Assembly (NCBI GenBank): GCA_050084515.1
Contig: CM114273.1
Location: forward strand, 2,542,001-2,606,000
From: Blasia pusilla
Lineage: Eukaryota > Marchantiophyta > Marchantiopsida > Blasiales
Length of the DNA stretch: 64,000 nucleotides
Reading direction: 5' to 3'
The notes beneath the pieces were generated by a model that was given only the letters and a program-made list of their open reading frames with translations, made no database searches and had not been told where the DNA came from. Below are positions 23,511-35,255 of the stretch, piece after piece; the stretch's first letter is position 1; the number at the start of each line of letters is the position of its first letter. The translations under genes were made by a program, and so were the position numbers.

Positions 23511-26500
23511 ATGGCCGTGGTGGGCAGAGCAGCTCTGTGCTCACGATTGGCACCCAACGACAGTCATGGAAGTCACCAGTGCAGTACTCACCAAGAGAGT
23601 GCTGGGAAGTATCAGTTGGGAACTTTGAGGCACTGCGCTAGAATACCACTGCGAATGTGCAGCAAAATCATGTCTCCAGCATCTGCTGCTGCTGTGCAAA
23701 TCGCCCCGCGCAGATCCTCGCAGTGGGGGCAGGCCGCTAGCGTGGGAGCTCCGCCAGCTGAGGCAGAAACACCTGGGGAAGTCGCAGAGGGAGGTAGGAG
23801 CGGGATCCATGTCGGTCAGATTGCGGTGCAAGGGCTGCGAGACGATATGGAGGACGATGTCTTAGTGCAAGAGGGCCCGCTTGGATTCACTTTTGCTGCT
23901 GTCTTCGACGGACACGCGGGCTTCTCCTCTGCCCAATTCCTCAGGTGGGTGCGCCTGAATTGTCACACCCGGGAGCACAGTCAGCTTTCATAGAGCTCGA
24001 GATTGAGCTCACCCAAAATTCTATGGCTGTCCTGAGCAAAATTGGCACCTTCATTCGTGGCCTCGTTTTCTCGGCTCTCCAAGTAGGGAATAATTGAAGC
24101 TTCTCGACTCTTCAACACTAGACTGCTTCATTTCGCGTTGCCAACTGGGCCGCAAAATTTGAAGGACCGAGTCAATCGTGGCCCCGTAATTCATACTCTC
24201 TGATTAGGGGGAAACTGAAACTTCTGAACTTTCCAGCACCAGACTACTAAATTTCGCTTTGGCGATCTGGGGCAGCCAAAACTTCAAGGATCCATTCTGC
24301 AGTGGCCTCGTACCCTAGGCTCCCCGAGTAGGAAGCAATTGCAGCTTCCGAACTATTCGGCAGCAGACTGCTGAATTTCGCTTTGGCAACTGGGTAGCCA
24401 GAATGTCAAGGACCTAGTCAGTCGTAAGCTCGTACTTTAGGCTCTCTGAGTAGGTAACAATTGAATCTTCCCACCTCTCCAGCACCAGACTGCCGAATGT
24501 GGCTTTGGCCACTAAGGTTAAATGACATAGTTAGTTGTGCCCTTGCAATTGAGACTATCTGAGGAGGGGACAATCGAAACTTGTCAATCCTACAACGCCC
24601 AAGTGCTCAATTTCTCTGTAGCAACACGGTTGTCAAAGTTTGAAGGACATAGTGAATCGATACACGCCCAATCGAACGGGGACAACAGTACCCAGAGGTC
24701 TGCGGGTTGTGCAAGAGAGTGCGATCGCATGGACTGGCACTGTCCATTCCAAATTGTTGTTGAGAAAGGCAGACATGATCCTGTCTTCGTATCCTTCAAG
24801 CTGATCATTCCTTTTTTGAATCCCAGGGACCCGAAATCACCCATCTGCCTGTCCTCAGTCGTAAGCCAGAGAAAATAAGATATGAACATTAATGAGAAAA
24901 TCAATATTCAATCAGTAAAGAGATGTGAATGACTACCTTGGAACTAAAGATGTCGACTTCTCGATGGCTCAGGGAGGAGCTTTACAAAGATTGTGTGCAA
25001 TGCTTGGAGGGTGGTGCGCTGCTGGAGTCGGATGATCCGAGTGCAGTGAAAGAAGCTTTGACGCAAGCGTTTCTGCAAACCGACAGTCGTTTGTTGTCAT
25101 GGTGTGTTGACCATTCCAAGTCATGGGAAATGCGGTGAAATTCATCTTATGTTGTTGAAGTTTTCCAGGCGTTAACTTCTTGAGTGTCTGTGTTTGGATC
25201 TGTTTGGATGACTTCTCTAAGAAGTTCATCATCCAAAACTCTAATCATGAATGTTGTCCACAGTCACTGCGAATTCTACAAATTTAATAGATACGCAGAC
25301 CAAAATTCCGGGTGAAATTCACTTTGTGCTGTTGAACTTCAGCAGGGATTGTCACTACATTCTATGAAGCTGTTTAGGTGACCTCTCTGAAGGGTTGAGC
25401 ACCCAACATGCAAATTGTGGATGATCTTTTCAATCATTGCGAAATATGCTAATTTAACAAACTTTCCAATCCTCTCCGCCTCGAAGTCTGGAGGATTCGA
25501 CCCCATAGTATTCCCAATGTGTAATATACATGTGCGCTTGATGGTTGCACACCAGGCTGGACTCGTGCTCAGATGACAAAGAGAAGGATTCTGGTTCCAC
25601 TGCCACAGTTGCATTCGTGCGCAAGGATTCTGCAATAATAGCACATGTCGGGGACTCGCGTGCGGTAGGTAATGACATCTCTTGACGATCTCGTCATCAA
25701 CCCAGTGAAGCATGCCCAATCAGTCACTAGGTCACCTGTTCAGGAAGAATAGCATGGACATTACTGATGATGGAAGGCAGCTCAGACACAGCACCAAGCT
25801 ACTGTACTGGCCAGAAGCATATGTGGAGCAAATAGAGCTAACTGGAAACGTGTGCAGGTTCTGTCTCGAGGTGGTAAAGCTGTGGACCTGTCTGGAGACC
25901 ATCGCCCCTTTGGAAACTCCAAAATGGCTCTTTCGGAAATTAAGCGAGTGAAGGAAGCAGGTGCCTGGGTAGGTGAATCATTTTCCGCTTTGGGTCTCAC
26001 TCTCCTTCCCATGGTCCTTATTTGGGCCCCTGTGGAGGATAAAAAATCATTTCATTCATTGGGTTCCAGTGAGCATGTGTAGGTGCAGCTACCTATCTAT
26101 CTTCTTGTATTGAGTCACTGGGGATTGAAGTGGTATATCATCGGTTCCCTATGAACAGGTTAGCCATGGGCGACTTTGTGCTTCACTTTCCATATCACGG
26201 GCATTTGGAGATCCTCCTTTTAAAACTCAAAAGAAACAGTGAGTAAGTTCAAGTTCGGCAACACGGGTTCTTTTGAGCTGTAAGAATGGGAACTCATTAG
26301 TTTTGTGGACTTGGACCCCGTGTGTTCCTTGACAAGCACTGTGGTCCATTTTCTTGGCCTCTCTTCTTGTATGTCTCTGATAAACCACACGCTCTTGATG
26401 CGGACCTTGATTTCAGAATGCTTGAGGAGGGAATCCAAGAGAGACGCTGGACGACTGCTTTTGCACAGAAGTAAGCCTGATTGTAAAACTTCAAACTCAT

Positions 26501-27599
26501 AACTGCGTTCTTCATCATCTAAGCAGCTAAGGACTGTTTGGCCAGAAATATGGTAGAGTCAGCTATTCAACACTAACTTGTTAAAAGACTTGAATGTTCT
26601 CATGAAGTATGGCTTCAATCTGGAATGCATCCTTATATGAGATTCAACTCTGAGGTTATATGAAGGGCTTGGAAGGAAATGTTGAGTTCTTTCTACTTTT
26701 TGAAGAACGGTTTGTTCAGAGTCATTTAACCGATTGGCTCAAGAGCTTTTTGAATGCTAAAGGTTGAACATCCATGGAGAATGGTTGGTGGCTACTCCTG
26801 AAGTTTGTCAAATAAAGCTGGAGGAGGATGCGGAATTCATTATCATTGGTTCAGATGGACTATGGGATTCTTTTAAAAGGTGGGAACTGGCGTGCCCAAG
26901 TATGCGCACCTCCAATGGTTTGTGATTTTGATACCACGTCTTAAATTACTATCATCTCTAACTTTCCAATTTCTGTTTGTAGCAATGATGCTGTGCAGTT
27001 CGTTAGGAAACAGCTGAGAGAACATGGAGACCCACAGGTACATTTGATGTTTCCAATCACCATTCACTTTTCCATATTTTGGACAAGTCAACCCTGGGGT
27101 CAGGCAGTGTCTGCATAGGGTTTGCATAAGTATGTAGGGATATGCTTGCACTGCTTGGTCTCACAGGTTGTGTTTCCTGTTAATGTGATCTCTCTGACAC
27201 AAAGAATACAGTTGAAATTTCATTTTGTTAATTGCACTTGCGTAAAAAGTATGAGCACACACAATCTGAATATTGTCTGACTGTTCATTGGTTGGGTCGA
27301 TTTGTCTGTTTATGTTACAGCGAGCTTGTGAAGCAATCACACAGGCCACTCTGGTATGTCGCAAACTTCGTGCCTCTGAGAATCTCAAGTTTATGAAGTG
27401 ATTCCGTTGAATAGGAGAGGGCTTGTTCAGTGTTTCTACATCAAGTACAAGTAATGATTTCACACCGGCTTTATTTGTGATCACAGGAACGCCACGGACA
27501 GGACAATATTAGTGTCATTATTCTTGATTTCGGGTGAGTGCCTATCTTCTACATCCATCAATTCTTCTTCAGCTGTTTCATCACAGAACTGGATGGTAA
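23511..27599 (+). CDS. TAP38: Chloroplast PP2C phosphatase, TAP38/PPH1-like
   Basis: Eleven GT-AG exons: 23511-23944, 24973-25101, 25556-25664, 25858-25968, 26159-26238, 26417-26470, 26763-26879, 26983-27037, 27321-27353, 27487-27533 and 27587-27599 (TAA). They encode 393 residues. The start is AAGATGGCC at 23511. All PP2C motifs are present: RDDMED (110-115), FDGHAG (132-137), GSTATV (201-206), HVGDSRA (218-224), DHRPFG (238-243), SRAFGD (274-279), SDGLWD (336-341) and QDN (379-381), so the metal-binding Asp residues are intact. The segment [20 protein letters not shown] and the short inserts match Arabidopsis At4g27800 (TAP38/PPH1). That enzyme dephosphorylates LHCII on the stromal face of thylakoids and drives the state 2 to state 1 transition. 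The ~75-residue Ser/Arg-rich N-terminus fits a transit peptide. The last exon is the least certain: it ends FGTGW and lacks the C-terminal hydrophobic anchor of the Arabidopsis protein. Intron 1 carries a minisatellite. Confidence 0.92.
24020..24690. repeat. 122-bp minisatellite in intron 1 of the phosphatase gene
   Basis: GACTGC(T/C)(T/G)AATTTCGCTTTGGC or close variants start at 24121, 24242, 24366 and 24488, with a more diverged fifth copy near 24600; spacings are 121-124. Each unit also carries GGCTCTC(T/C)GAGTAGG and TCAAGGA(C/T)C(T/G)AGTC. The array fills most of the 1028-base intron. Confidence 0.9.
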
Positions 27600-28830
27600 A
27601 GAGAGTAAAGAACTTGTTCTGCTCACCTTGGACAATGGAGTGTAAATCCTAAACTCTGCAGCCAGTTGTCTAAATAGGTTCTCCTGCACATCAGGTGCCA
27701 CCTAAATCAAGGTAGGTTTTGAAGTTCGCTCCAGTAATAGATGAAGAGCTAGATGAGCTGCAACCAGCTCAAGAAGACCACTCCCTCCTTTAGTACGAGC
27801 AGTAGGAATTCAAGGGGATCACTAACTTGATGTGCTGTGGGAAAGCTCCAGGAGACCACTCCCTGAAATATCATCGAGCCTAAACACGTTACCGATAAAC
27901 GATGGACTTAAACATCCAAGTATCTCAGGTTTTGCTTTGATCGACTGTGAGTAGCTGAAGGAGACTGCTCCCTGAAAGAACACCAGGCATAAAGCCCATA
28001 ACGATAGAAGAGAGACTCCATGATCCAGGGATCTTAAGGTTGGAAGAAGTTCAGCTTTCGGTTGGCAAGGAGTAGCTCGAGGCAACCAATTCCCAAGAGG
28101 TCATTGCGCATTAAACCCAGACAGAAAAAGGAACACCTGAGTTTCATCTCTTCCAGTGACACTAGCTAGCATTGCACATGTGGAAGTTGTTAGGTGTGTG
28201 GTTAGAACCCACGTATGCTCGTGCACTTGAAGTACCTCAAGGAGACCAGTCCGCGAGATGTCATTGCAGATTGAACCCGGACAACCCAAAGGGACATCTG
28301 AAAGTAAGCCTTTTCAGTGGTGGTAGCGTTGTAGCTTTGGAAGTTGCTAGGTGTGGGGTTGGAAGCCGCAGATGCTGATGCGAAGATCTTTCGTCGTACT
28401 CCTTGTGTCCGTCTGGGTTTAATGCACGATGACCTCTTGGGGACTGGTCTCCTGCAGCAACTCTCACCCCTGTAGGAGCACCCTTGGTATCTAACCCTAT
28501 AGCCAGCAACTTCCAAAGCTTTTGACACTGACACCTGTGAATCCATGTGGGTTCAATCCGCGATGACCTATCCATGACTGGTCTCCTTGAGCTACTCTCA
28601 TCCTATCAGTAGCACCCTAGGGATCTAACACCACAGCCAGAAACTTCCAAAGCCTTTAACGCTGACGCCATTGAATCCGTCTGGGTTTCACACACGATGA
28701 CCTACCAGGGACTCACTGGTCCCCTTGAGCTACTCTCATCCCATCAGTAGCAGCCTTGTGATCCAAGTCCGCAGCTAGCAACTTTCAAGGCTTTTACTGC
28801 CAGCACCACTGAAAGAACTGTTGCACAGAC
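27600..28830. repeat. Minisatellite in both orientations, about 130-140 bp units
   Basis: Right of about 28380, units share ATGACCT..ACTGGTCTCCTTGAGCTACTCTCA..CAGTAGCA and CAGC(C/A)A(G/C)(C/A)AACTTCCAAAGC(T/C)TTT, at roughly 28430-28810 (three copies). Left of it the same theme is reversed: GTACCTCAAGGAGACCAGTC ... ATGTCATTGCA ... AGCTTTGGAAGTTGCTAG (28225-28355). Weaker reversed copies extend back to about 27730 (AGCTCCAGGAGACCACTCCC, TAGCTGAAGGAGACTGCTCC). The array therefore has an inversion point near 28380. It directly follows the phosphatase coding end and may lie in its 3' UTR. Confidence 0.8.
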
Positions 28831-31278
28831 GATGTGAAGTCATCCGATTCGACCACTCGGGCAAGAAAGAGAGTTGGGGTGCCTCATGGTCACTAGAAAC
28901 ACGCCCACCACAGAGCCGTGACTGCAGCCACTCTACTGACGAGAAAGTTCTACTTTATGAGAAAGCATTCTCTTATCAGAACTCTCAGCTGTTATTTTTT
29001 GAGTCCTGAACAGCTCTCATACAACCCATTTGAGTCGAGTGCCCTCTCTTTGGATGAATGGGTGGATTGACTGACATCCGAATGTGATCTGAAGAAAAGT
29101 CCAGGAATGAACTGTTCATCGATTGAGGAGAAGTTGAGCAGATGTTGGACCACTGAATCTGCTCTGAAATAAAGTGTAGTGACAAATTGCTCATCGAGTG
29201 TGGAGAATGTAACCACATGTTGAGCTGTACAGACGAGGAAGAGTTTCCGAATGCTATCAAGCCTTAGAATTCCTAGACATAACTCGATGTTTTGACACCT
29301 CTGCTGCACCTAAACATCCAAGGCAAATCTCATTTTTCCTTACTCCTCCGAAAGGGAGTTTCAAAAACCTCAATGTTGTGAAGCACAATCATAACTGAAG
29401 ACTTCAAAGGTTGACTGCTATGGGTATGAACATGCGACGTGCAATGAAAAGACCTGAAAAACCAGATATAACTAGGAAAATTCATCTCTGGTGCTGGAAT
29501 CCACCAGCCTCCTCTGGACTACGCTAATTGCTTGGAAGAAACTTGGATTTAACAACGCTCCAAGGACACTTTCATAGAATCTTTGAGCCCCCCATTTTCT
29601 ACTCTTGATGGGGTCTTCTATCCTCCGTCAATCCAACCTTGTCTTTGCTCAGAGACATAAAGTGAAGATGAATTTTCGAACTCGAGAGATTGTCATGTAT
29701 CATCCAGAAATGGAGTGAAATGGTTTTGGCTTTCATCCAGCGTATGCCCGTTTGGGAAATCTCAAGGCACCATACATAGAAGAGAGGAAGTAGGAACCCA
29801 TACTACAAAGAAACGAAGACCACGAGTTCACCAGATCTGAAGACCAAAGGGTGTTTGGGAAGACAAGGAGCTTCTCTAGTAGATGGTCACTTGTGCACGT
29901 GCACGATCCTAGAATCACGGATCTTGGCTCTTGGATTCAAGTGAGGAGGGCTCTTACTGACGTGAGTTTTGGATCGCTTTGCTACAGGAGAATCACGAAG
30001 GAGGAATCCGCCACATTCAAGTGGTGGTGACAGCTCTATCAAGATGAGAATGTGCGTGAACTCTGAACTCGCCATCCTGCGAGGCTGATTGTGTATAGTT
30101 ATCACTGAGGCTGTGTCCTTACTGACTCACATTAGATCTACGATTCTTTCCATCCATGGAGCGTTACGATTTTTCGTGGGCTCTGGAATCATTCACGAGT
30201 TGTCAGTAGTGTAGGAAGCTGCAAACGAGTAGCTGCAAGCGAAAGGACAGGTCTGCAGTCGGCTCCATGCCAGGTTTAGTTGTTAAAACCGATGTCATCA
30301 ATTGTGGATGATTTGGACACTTGTGTTAAATGGTGGGGGCATACCTGCACCGATTTGGAAGCGGCCACACTGGAAAGTTCAGGAGATGCTAAGATGGACA
30401 AGCTAGCGACTGTTGTGCTCTGATGTTTTCAATGTGGCTGTAGTCGGTGCGGCCTCAATTGCACCAATTTGGAAGTGGCCAAGCTGTAAAGTAGAAGGGA
30501 AACGAACGTGGACAAGTTACCATTCATTGTGCTCTGGTATAGCAGTTCCTAAATAGGGCGATTTGTTGAAAAAGTGGTTACTTCCGTGTACTTTTTTCTT
30601 GCCGCTCTTGCGATTTCTCCATGGGAAATGGCTATAATCAAGTTTTGTGATTCCATACGCTTTATCGTTGACTACATAAATGTCGCGGTAATTGTCCAAG
30701 TTAGCTCACTTAGCAGATCTAGAGAAAGGCCTTTTCATATTTGTGGTTAAATTTTCAGCTGCTTGACGAATCTAGAAAGAGACGTTATGCAGCCACTTCG
30801 TTCTCAGTAGGCTCGTGGTCCCTCTCATCGGTTTGAATACTCATCAATGATGCATAGATCTGTTAGGAGGTATGATCAAAGGAACTGCTGCACAAAATTG
30901 TCAGCTCTATTGTAGGATTTCTCTCTACGTATTCAAGCTATCAAGTTCGGCAGCGTGCGTTTAATGGTTTCTATCTTCTATTCCGGCATTCTAGTTATGA
31001 CAAGGATCTAAACTAACCTCACTACGAGAAACTCACGCGGGTGGAACCGACCTTCGATTGACTTCTCCGTTACTATGAAACGTACGGCCCCCGATATGGT
31101 TCGATTGTCCGTACCGTAAGGAGTCCTCTACACGAACCCTTTCAATCCTATGTAGACAACTCTTACGTACACACCCGATGGCCAAAAATTTCCAGAGTAC
31201 CGTCATTGCGCACACTGTGGGCCATTGTGCGGCTTAAGGTTCTGTGCTTTGATGTTTCCGTTCATCAAGAGTTCACTG
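28831..31278. other. Intergenic with two small duplications, no gene seen
   Basis: Two-copy repeats are visible: about 29080-29150 against 29155-29225 (TCATCGA(T/G)TG(A/T)GGAGAA theme), and CTGCACCGATTTGGAAGCGGCCACACTG (split theme) at 30345 against 30460 (about 115 bases apart, both followed by GGACAAG and TGTGCTCTG). No open frame here carries recognisable domains. The right end should contain the 3' flank of the Harbinger-derived gene. Confidence 0.6.
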
Positions 31279-33024
31279 TCAGATGACACGCTGGAATTCC
31301 ATAGGATCTCCGTGTAGGTCATCGACTACTTCGGAACAACAATCGCTGACGTCGTTCTTTGTGGTTGACACGTGGCCCTTCGTTGGTGTACCATGTGATT
31401 CCGTCAACGACCTTCGCTCATGTGCGATATCCTCCGGTGAAGCATACTCCTCCCAGAGGACTACTTGATCTGCTGATGGCCTGACCTCCAGATCTTCCAT
31501 GAGTAGACGGATGTTATGCAAGACACAGCAAGCATGCACATACATGGGGGCCACCTTTAGGTCGCAGCGTATCCCAATGTCGAAAGACTTGAATACTTCT
31601 TTCAAATCGTGAAAAGCTTGATCTATGCACGTTCGACCTTTAGTCAGACATGAAATCGGATCATGTTTAAGGGGAGGTGGATTCAGATCTTGATCACTGA
31701 ACTCTGGAACTACTAACCACGAGTATTGATCATGGCAACTTCCACCTATCAGATAAGGCCTCGTGACACTGTCGTACTCATGAGAGGACTCCGGTAACTG
31801 CAATATCTCACCATCCATAGCCCTTTGGTAAATCCCCGAAGATTGTAGCAAGGTTTTCTCGGAGATGGATCCTGGAAACGCACAAAACACGTTCAGGAAA
31901 GTTCCTGAGGAATCACACACGGCTTGTAGAGCGATGGACTGCTGCCCGTCTCCTACCTTTCCACGCTTGGAAACACCCACCTCGTTAGGAATCACTTTAA
32001 CACGGCACGTACCTAGAACCCCTTGGCATAATGGAAGAGACCAATGATGCGCGAATCCTGCAGATATGTCTGACATAGCTTCTTCTGCTGGCCACGCCAA
32101 GTGGTGACCTAGGATTTCTACAATTGAGCTGACACATTTATCGAGGATGCTTCCCAAAGCTGGACGCGGTATATGAAACATTTCTGCAACAGTATCTTCA
32201 TCCGCTCCGGTTATTAGATGGTAAAGAGTTGAACCTAGTTGAGCTGCAACTGTAACGGTACACCAAAATTTTGAATCCCTTCTCAAGAAGTCGAGCTCGA
32301 GGTGGTTGCAAATCCACAAGAAAGTGGACCGACTCATCTGTAAGGTGGCAAGCCAGCGGTCATCATCCATCGAGTTCATGAGATAAGATTCAAACCAGGA
32401 GCCGCTTTTCCGGGGAGAAACAGCCTTGTCACCCGTACACCCATAGACAAACTGAGCAGCTTGCCTCACGGTCTTGAACCATTTGTGATACAACTCACAC
32501 GATTCTCCTTCAGCTTCGCCGGGGGGGAACCACAGCTCGGGCATTGCCATCAACATGCTATGGACATCGAGAACCGCACAACCAGCTGCAAATAGCCGGG
32601 GAATAATTTCTGAAGACTCCTGATCACATGACGACTGGTGGCTAGACTCTGTTGTTTCTGGCATGTCCACAAGTGATTCAATCATATCTGCCACCTTCGA
32701 AAAGACGTCGATGCCCACCCGCTCCCGAACGCAACTTCCGGCATTTTCAAGTAACTCTGGGGAATCTGCTATCAATGAAGACATGGGTTTAGGTTCTTTA
32801 ACCGCTAGCCTTGCAAAGAATGCTGGGCTGGATAGATGTGGTGATTGGCAGGAGTCGAAAGAGCGCTCGCCAGCTGAGAATTGCCTTGAGTTCCCTGAAT
32901 CGCAGGACGAATCTGCATATCCTAAAAAAATCGACCATGGCAGAAGCAACGCGACGTTAGCGGCCGAAGAAACATAACTGAAGCTGTACTTGCCAACTGT
33001 ACACATGTTCTCTGGTATACTCAT
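31279..33024 (-). CDS. PIF/Harbinger (HARBI1-like) transposase-derived protein, catalytically inactive
   Basis: An intronless 581-residue frame with ATG at 33024. After about 200 poorly conserved residues there is a helix-rich DNA-binding-like part (SWFESYLMNSMDDDRWLATL, MSRSTFLWICNHLE, 210-245). The DDE_Tnp_4 fold follows: LYHLITGADEDTVAEMFHIP (268-287), GVLGTCRVKVIPN (335-347), ALQAVCDSSGTFLNVFCAFP (365-384), PYLIGGSCHDQYSWLVVPEF (423-442) and TCIDQAFHDLKEVFKSFDI with CCVLHNI (465-505). In active family members these places carry D (DGTH), D (GDSGYP) and E (IERAFG). Here they read L337, G427/G428 and D468, so cleavage activity is unlikely. A long frame with no stop and lost catalytic residues fits a domesticated gene, as known for plant ALP1 and relatives. 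The start could lie further upstream if a 5' intron exists. Confidence 0.85.
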   Translation of the reverse strand: MSIPENMCTVGKYSFSYVSSAANVALLLPWSIFLGYADSSCDSGNSRQFSAGERSFDSCQSPHLSSPAFFARLAVKEPKPMSSLIADSPELLENAGSCVRERVGIDVFSKVADMIESLVDMPETTESSHQSSCDQESSEIIPRLFAAGCAVLDVHSMLMAMPELWFPPGEAEGESCELYHKWFKTVRQAAQFVYGCTGDKAVSPRKSGSWFESYLMNSMDDDRWLATLQMSRSTFLWICNHLELDFLRRDSKFWCTVTVAAQLGSTLYHLITGADEDTVAEMFHIPRPALGSILDKCVSSIVEILGHHLAWPAEEAMSDISAGFAHHWSLPLCQGVLGTCRVKVIPNEVGVSKRGKVGDGQQSIALQAVCDSSGTFLNVFCAFPGSISEKTLLQSSGIYQRAMDGEILQLPESSHEYDSVTRPYLIGGSCHDQYSWLVVPEFSDQDLNPPPLKHDPISCLTKGRTCIDQAFHDLKEVFKSFDIGIRCDLKVAPMYVHACCVLHNIRLLMEDLEVRPSADQVVLWEEYASPEDIAHERRSLTESHGTPTKGHVSTTKNDVSDCCSEVVDDLHGDPMEFQRVI

Positions 33025-35210
33025 ATATTATAAAGTGAAACCCCAAACAAAAAGGCCATAAATACAATTCCGAAACGGCTGTAATAGATACGCAATTTGC
33101 AGTGGTAAGACTCGCCCAAAAATATCGGAAACAGGCAATACCTTCTATGAAATACGTTCTAAAAACGTTGGATCGGTCTTCTCACTACTGAGAAATACCC
33201 ACTCGGAAACTTCGGAAATACATTCGCCAGGAAATCCTTCTTGTGGGACGAAGAGCTTCAGAAATATACGCAGGACAAAATCGGACGTTATACGCCAAGG
33301 TTTCACTTCTCCTTGTTGCTCATCGGTTTGGCTGTACGAGCTCCAAAGATACGAGAATGAAGACTAGACGGGAAATACGATAGTAGATTTAAGAAAGGTC
33401 AATCGCGGAAGACACTGATTTGAGTTCTCAAAGAGGGCTCTGAATTGAGGCCAGATTATAGAAGAGGCGAAGCACCCCGAGTAGTTTAGGTAGATTAGAA
33501 AATCGCGAGGAGCTCGCATCAATGGGCCTCGGCTCTAATCTCCGCTACTCCCAGCTTGATTTCTCACGACAGAAAGGCACTCTTCACGACCTATCACGAA
33601 ACAGAGGCCAAGTTTTCGATCTTTATAGCCATTCCACTATAGCTTGCTCCACCCATATTCACAGAGGGGCCCACTCACCAACTGATCCTCAAACAAAGCC
33701 TCGCCCACAGGGTCTCCCGTGAGTCTAATGGAAACCTCACGCTTTCTCATGTCGAGGGCTAACGTCCTCACTCCCAAATGGAAAATCTGCTGGCGAATTG
33801 AGGTTCACCCCCGGGAGTTAACCCCAAAACGCTAACCAGACAGTTCCAAACTCCTTTCACAGAACGGAAAAAACCGGAATTTCCCTCGCCTTCATTCTCA
33901 AATCTCTCGCACCCTCAGTCAGGGACTCCCGATCGTCCCGCCCGAAAGATAAACTTGCCAGCGAAACAGATCTTCACGCGAAATCCAAACGACAATCGAA
34001 ACACGGGATATCAACTCCTAATCTCTTGTTCTCCCAACTCCTCAGATCAAGCAATACCTGTCCCCGCTCCGGAGCGTAAATCCTGCGCTTAAGCGATTGA
34101 TTTCAAGGTTTTGCACTGGATTTTAACCGCAGAACTCATTCAACAATCGCACCCTTCCACCTCAATCGCTCGTCGCGCGATCGCATCCTCTCCCCTCTGA
34201 TCGCAATTGCTTCCAACCTTCAAGCCCTTCTCCAACTGAAGAGTGAATGTCTGAGGGATGAGAGGCTGAGAGGCTGAGAGAGGGGAGGTGGGGGGGAGAG
34301 CGAAGTTTGAATTTGGGGGGGTTTCAAATCTGCGCCGCGGCATCAAGGACCGCGCCATATCCTGTGGTGGGGACGGTTAAGCGTTAGCGTTCCCAATTAC
34401 GTGGATATTTGGACGCTCGAGATCTAGCCAGTCACACAATCGAATTGACATGTGGACTGAAAAGGGCCGGAACTTACGAGTGAAATCCACGTCAGCGTAT
34501 ACGTGCGTAGGTATGATTGGCCTGTGCATTTCACAGTATGCTGTCTAGCCAATGTAAACGCAATTGGAATCGTGAAGACTAAGACCCTCAAGCGACATGA
34601 TCTGGCGGGAAAAGTGAGTCGATCGGTGAGAGGAGAGGGTAAGAAAAAATTAGCGCAAATTCATATATTTTTTAGTCTTTGTTATATTTTATTAAAATAA
34701 TTATGGGAAGTATTATAAATTCGTTTCATGTATATGGTTGAATTCTCTCTTCTCTAAATTTTCAATCTTAATTTTTATTAATCATGAAAATCATCATATT
34801 GGTACAAAAGATGAGTGATTTTTTTTTTTAAATGCCAAGAAGAGTTTGCAAAATGAAAAACACTCTCCAATAATAATATAAACAAAATTTATGTGTGAAG
34901 CAATAAGATGTTGAGAAGTGATAATTATTATACGTATTTAGCTATACTAGTATTTCTATATTATCTAAATACATATTTTAGTCCTTGTATAAATGAATGT
35001 AAATAATTTTTAGGACAAAATTAATTGGAAAATTAGATTTGAGATTTTTAAATGTATTTACATTATTAAAAGAGGACGAGGTTTGAGAACCCTATCCATG
35101 ATGACACTCAAGTTTTTTAACTCCTTAAATGTCTTTCTTTATATCTCCTTCTTTTTTTAATTCTCTTTTTCGCTTTCTCATTCCGAGTATTCCATCTCAG
35201 CTCTTCATCC
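33025..35210. other. 5' flank of the Harbinger-derived gene, then AT-rich intergenic DNA
   Basis: 33025-34400 has mixed composition with GC-rich patches and a purine-rich GAGGTGGGGGGGAGAG stretch near 34290. It is the likely promoter and leader of the minus-strand gene, but no TATA box or start site can be fixed. After about 34640 the sequence becomes strongly AT-rich with no gene. Confidence 0.45.
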
Positions 35211-35255
35211 ATGCTTGCACAAGGATATCTTACAAAGATATCCTTGTGCAAGCAT
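35211..35255. repeat. Perfect 21-bp hairpin with 3-base loop
   Basis: Positions 35211-35231 (starting ATGCTTGCACAAGG) and 35235-35255 are exact reverse complements; the loop is ACA. Pairing stops sharply on both sides. The AT-rich flanks carry no coding sequence. The loop is too short for an ordinary microRNA precursor, and no matching terminator T-run follows. Confidence 0.95.

Noticed and set aside
23326-23628. 100-codon frame over the GT microsatellite
   Set aside because: It encodes a Cys-Val run from (GT)n and lies in another frame than the phosphatase.
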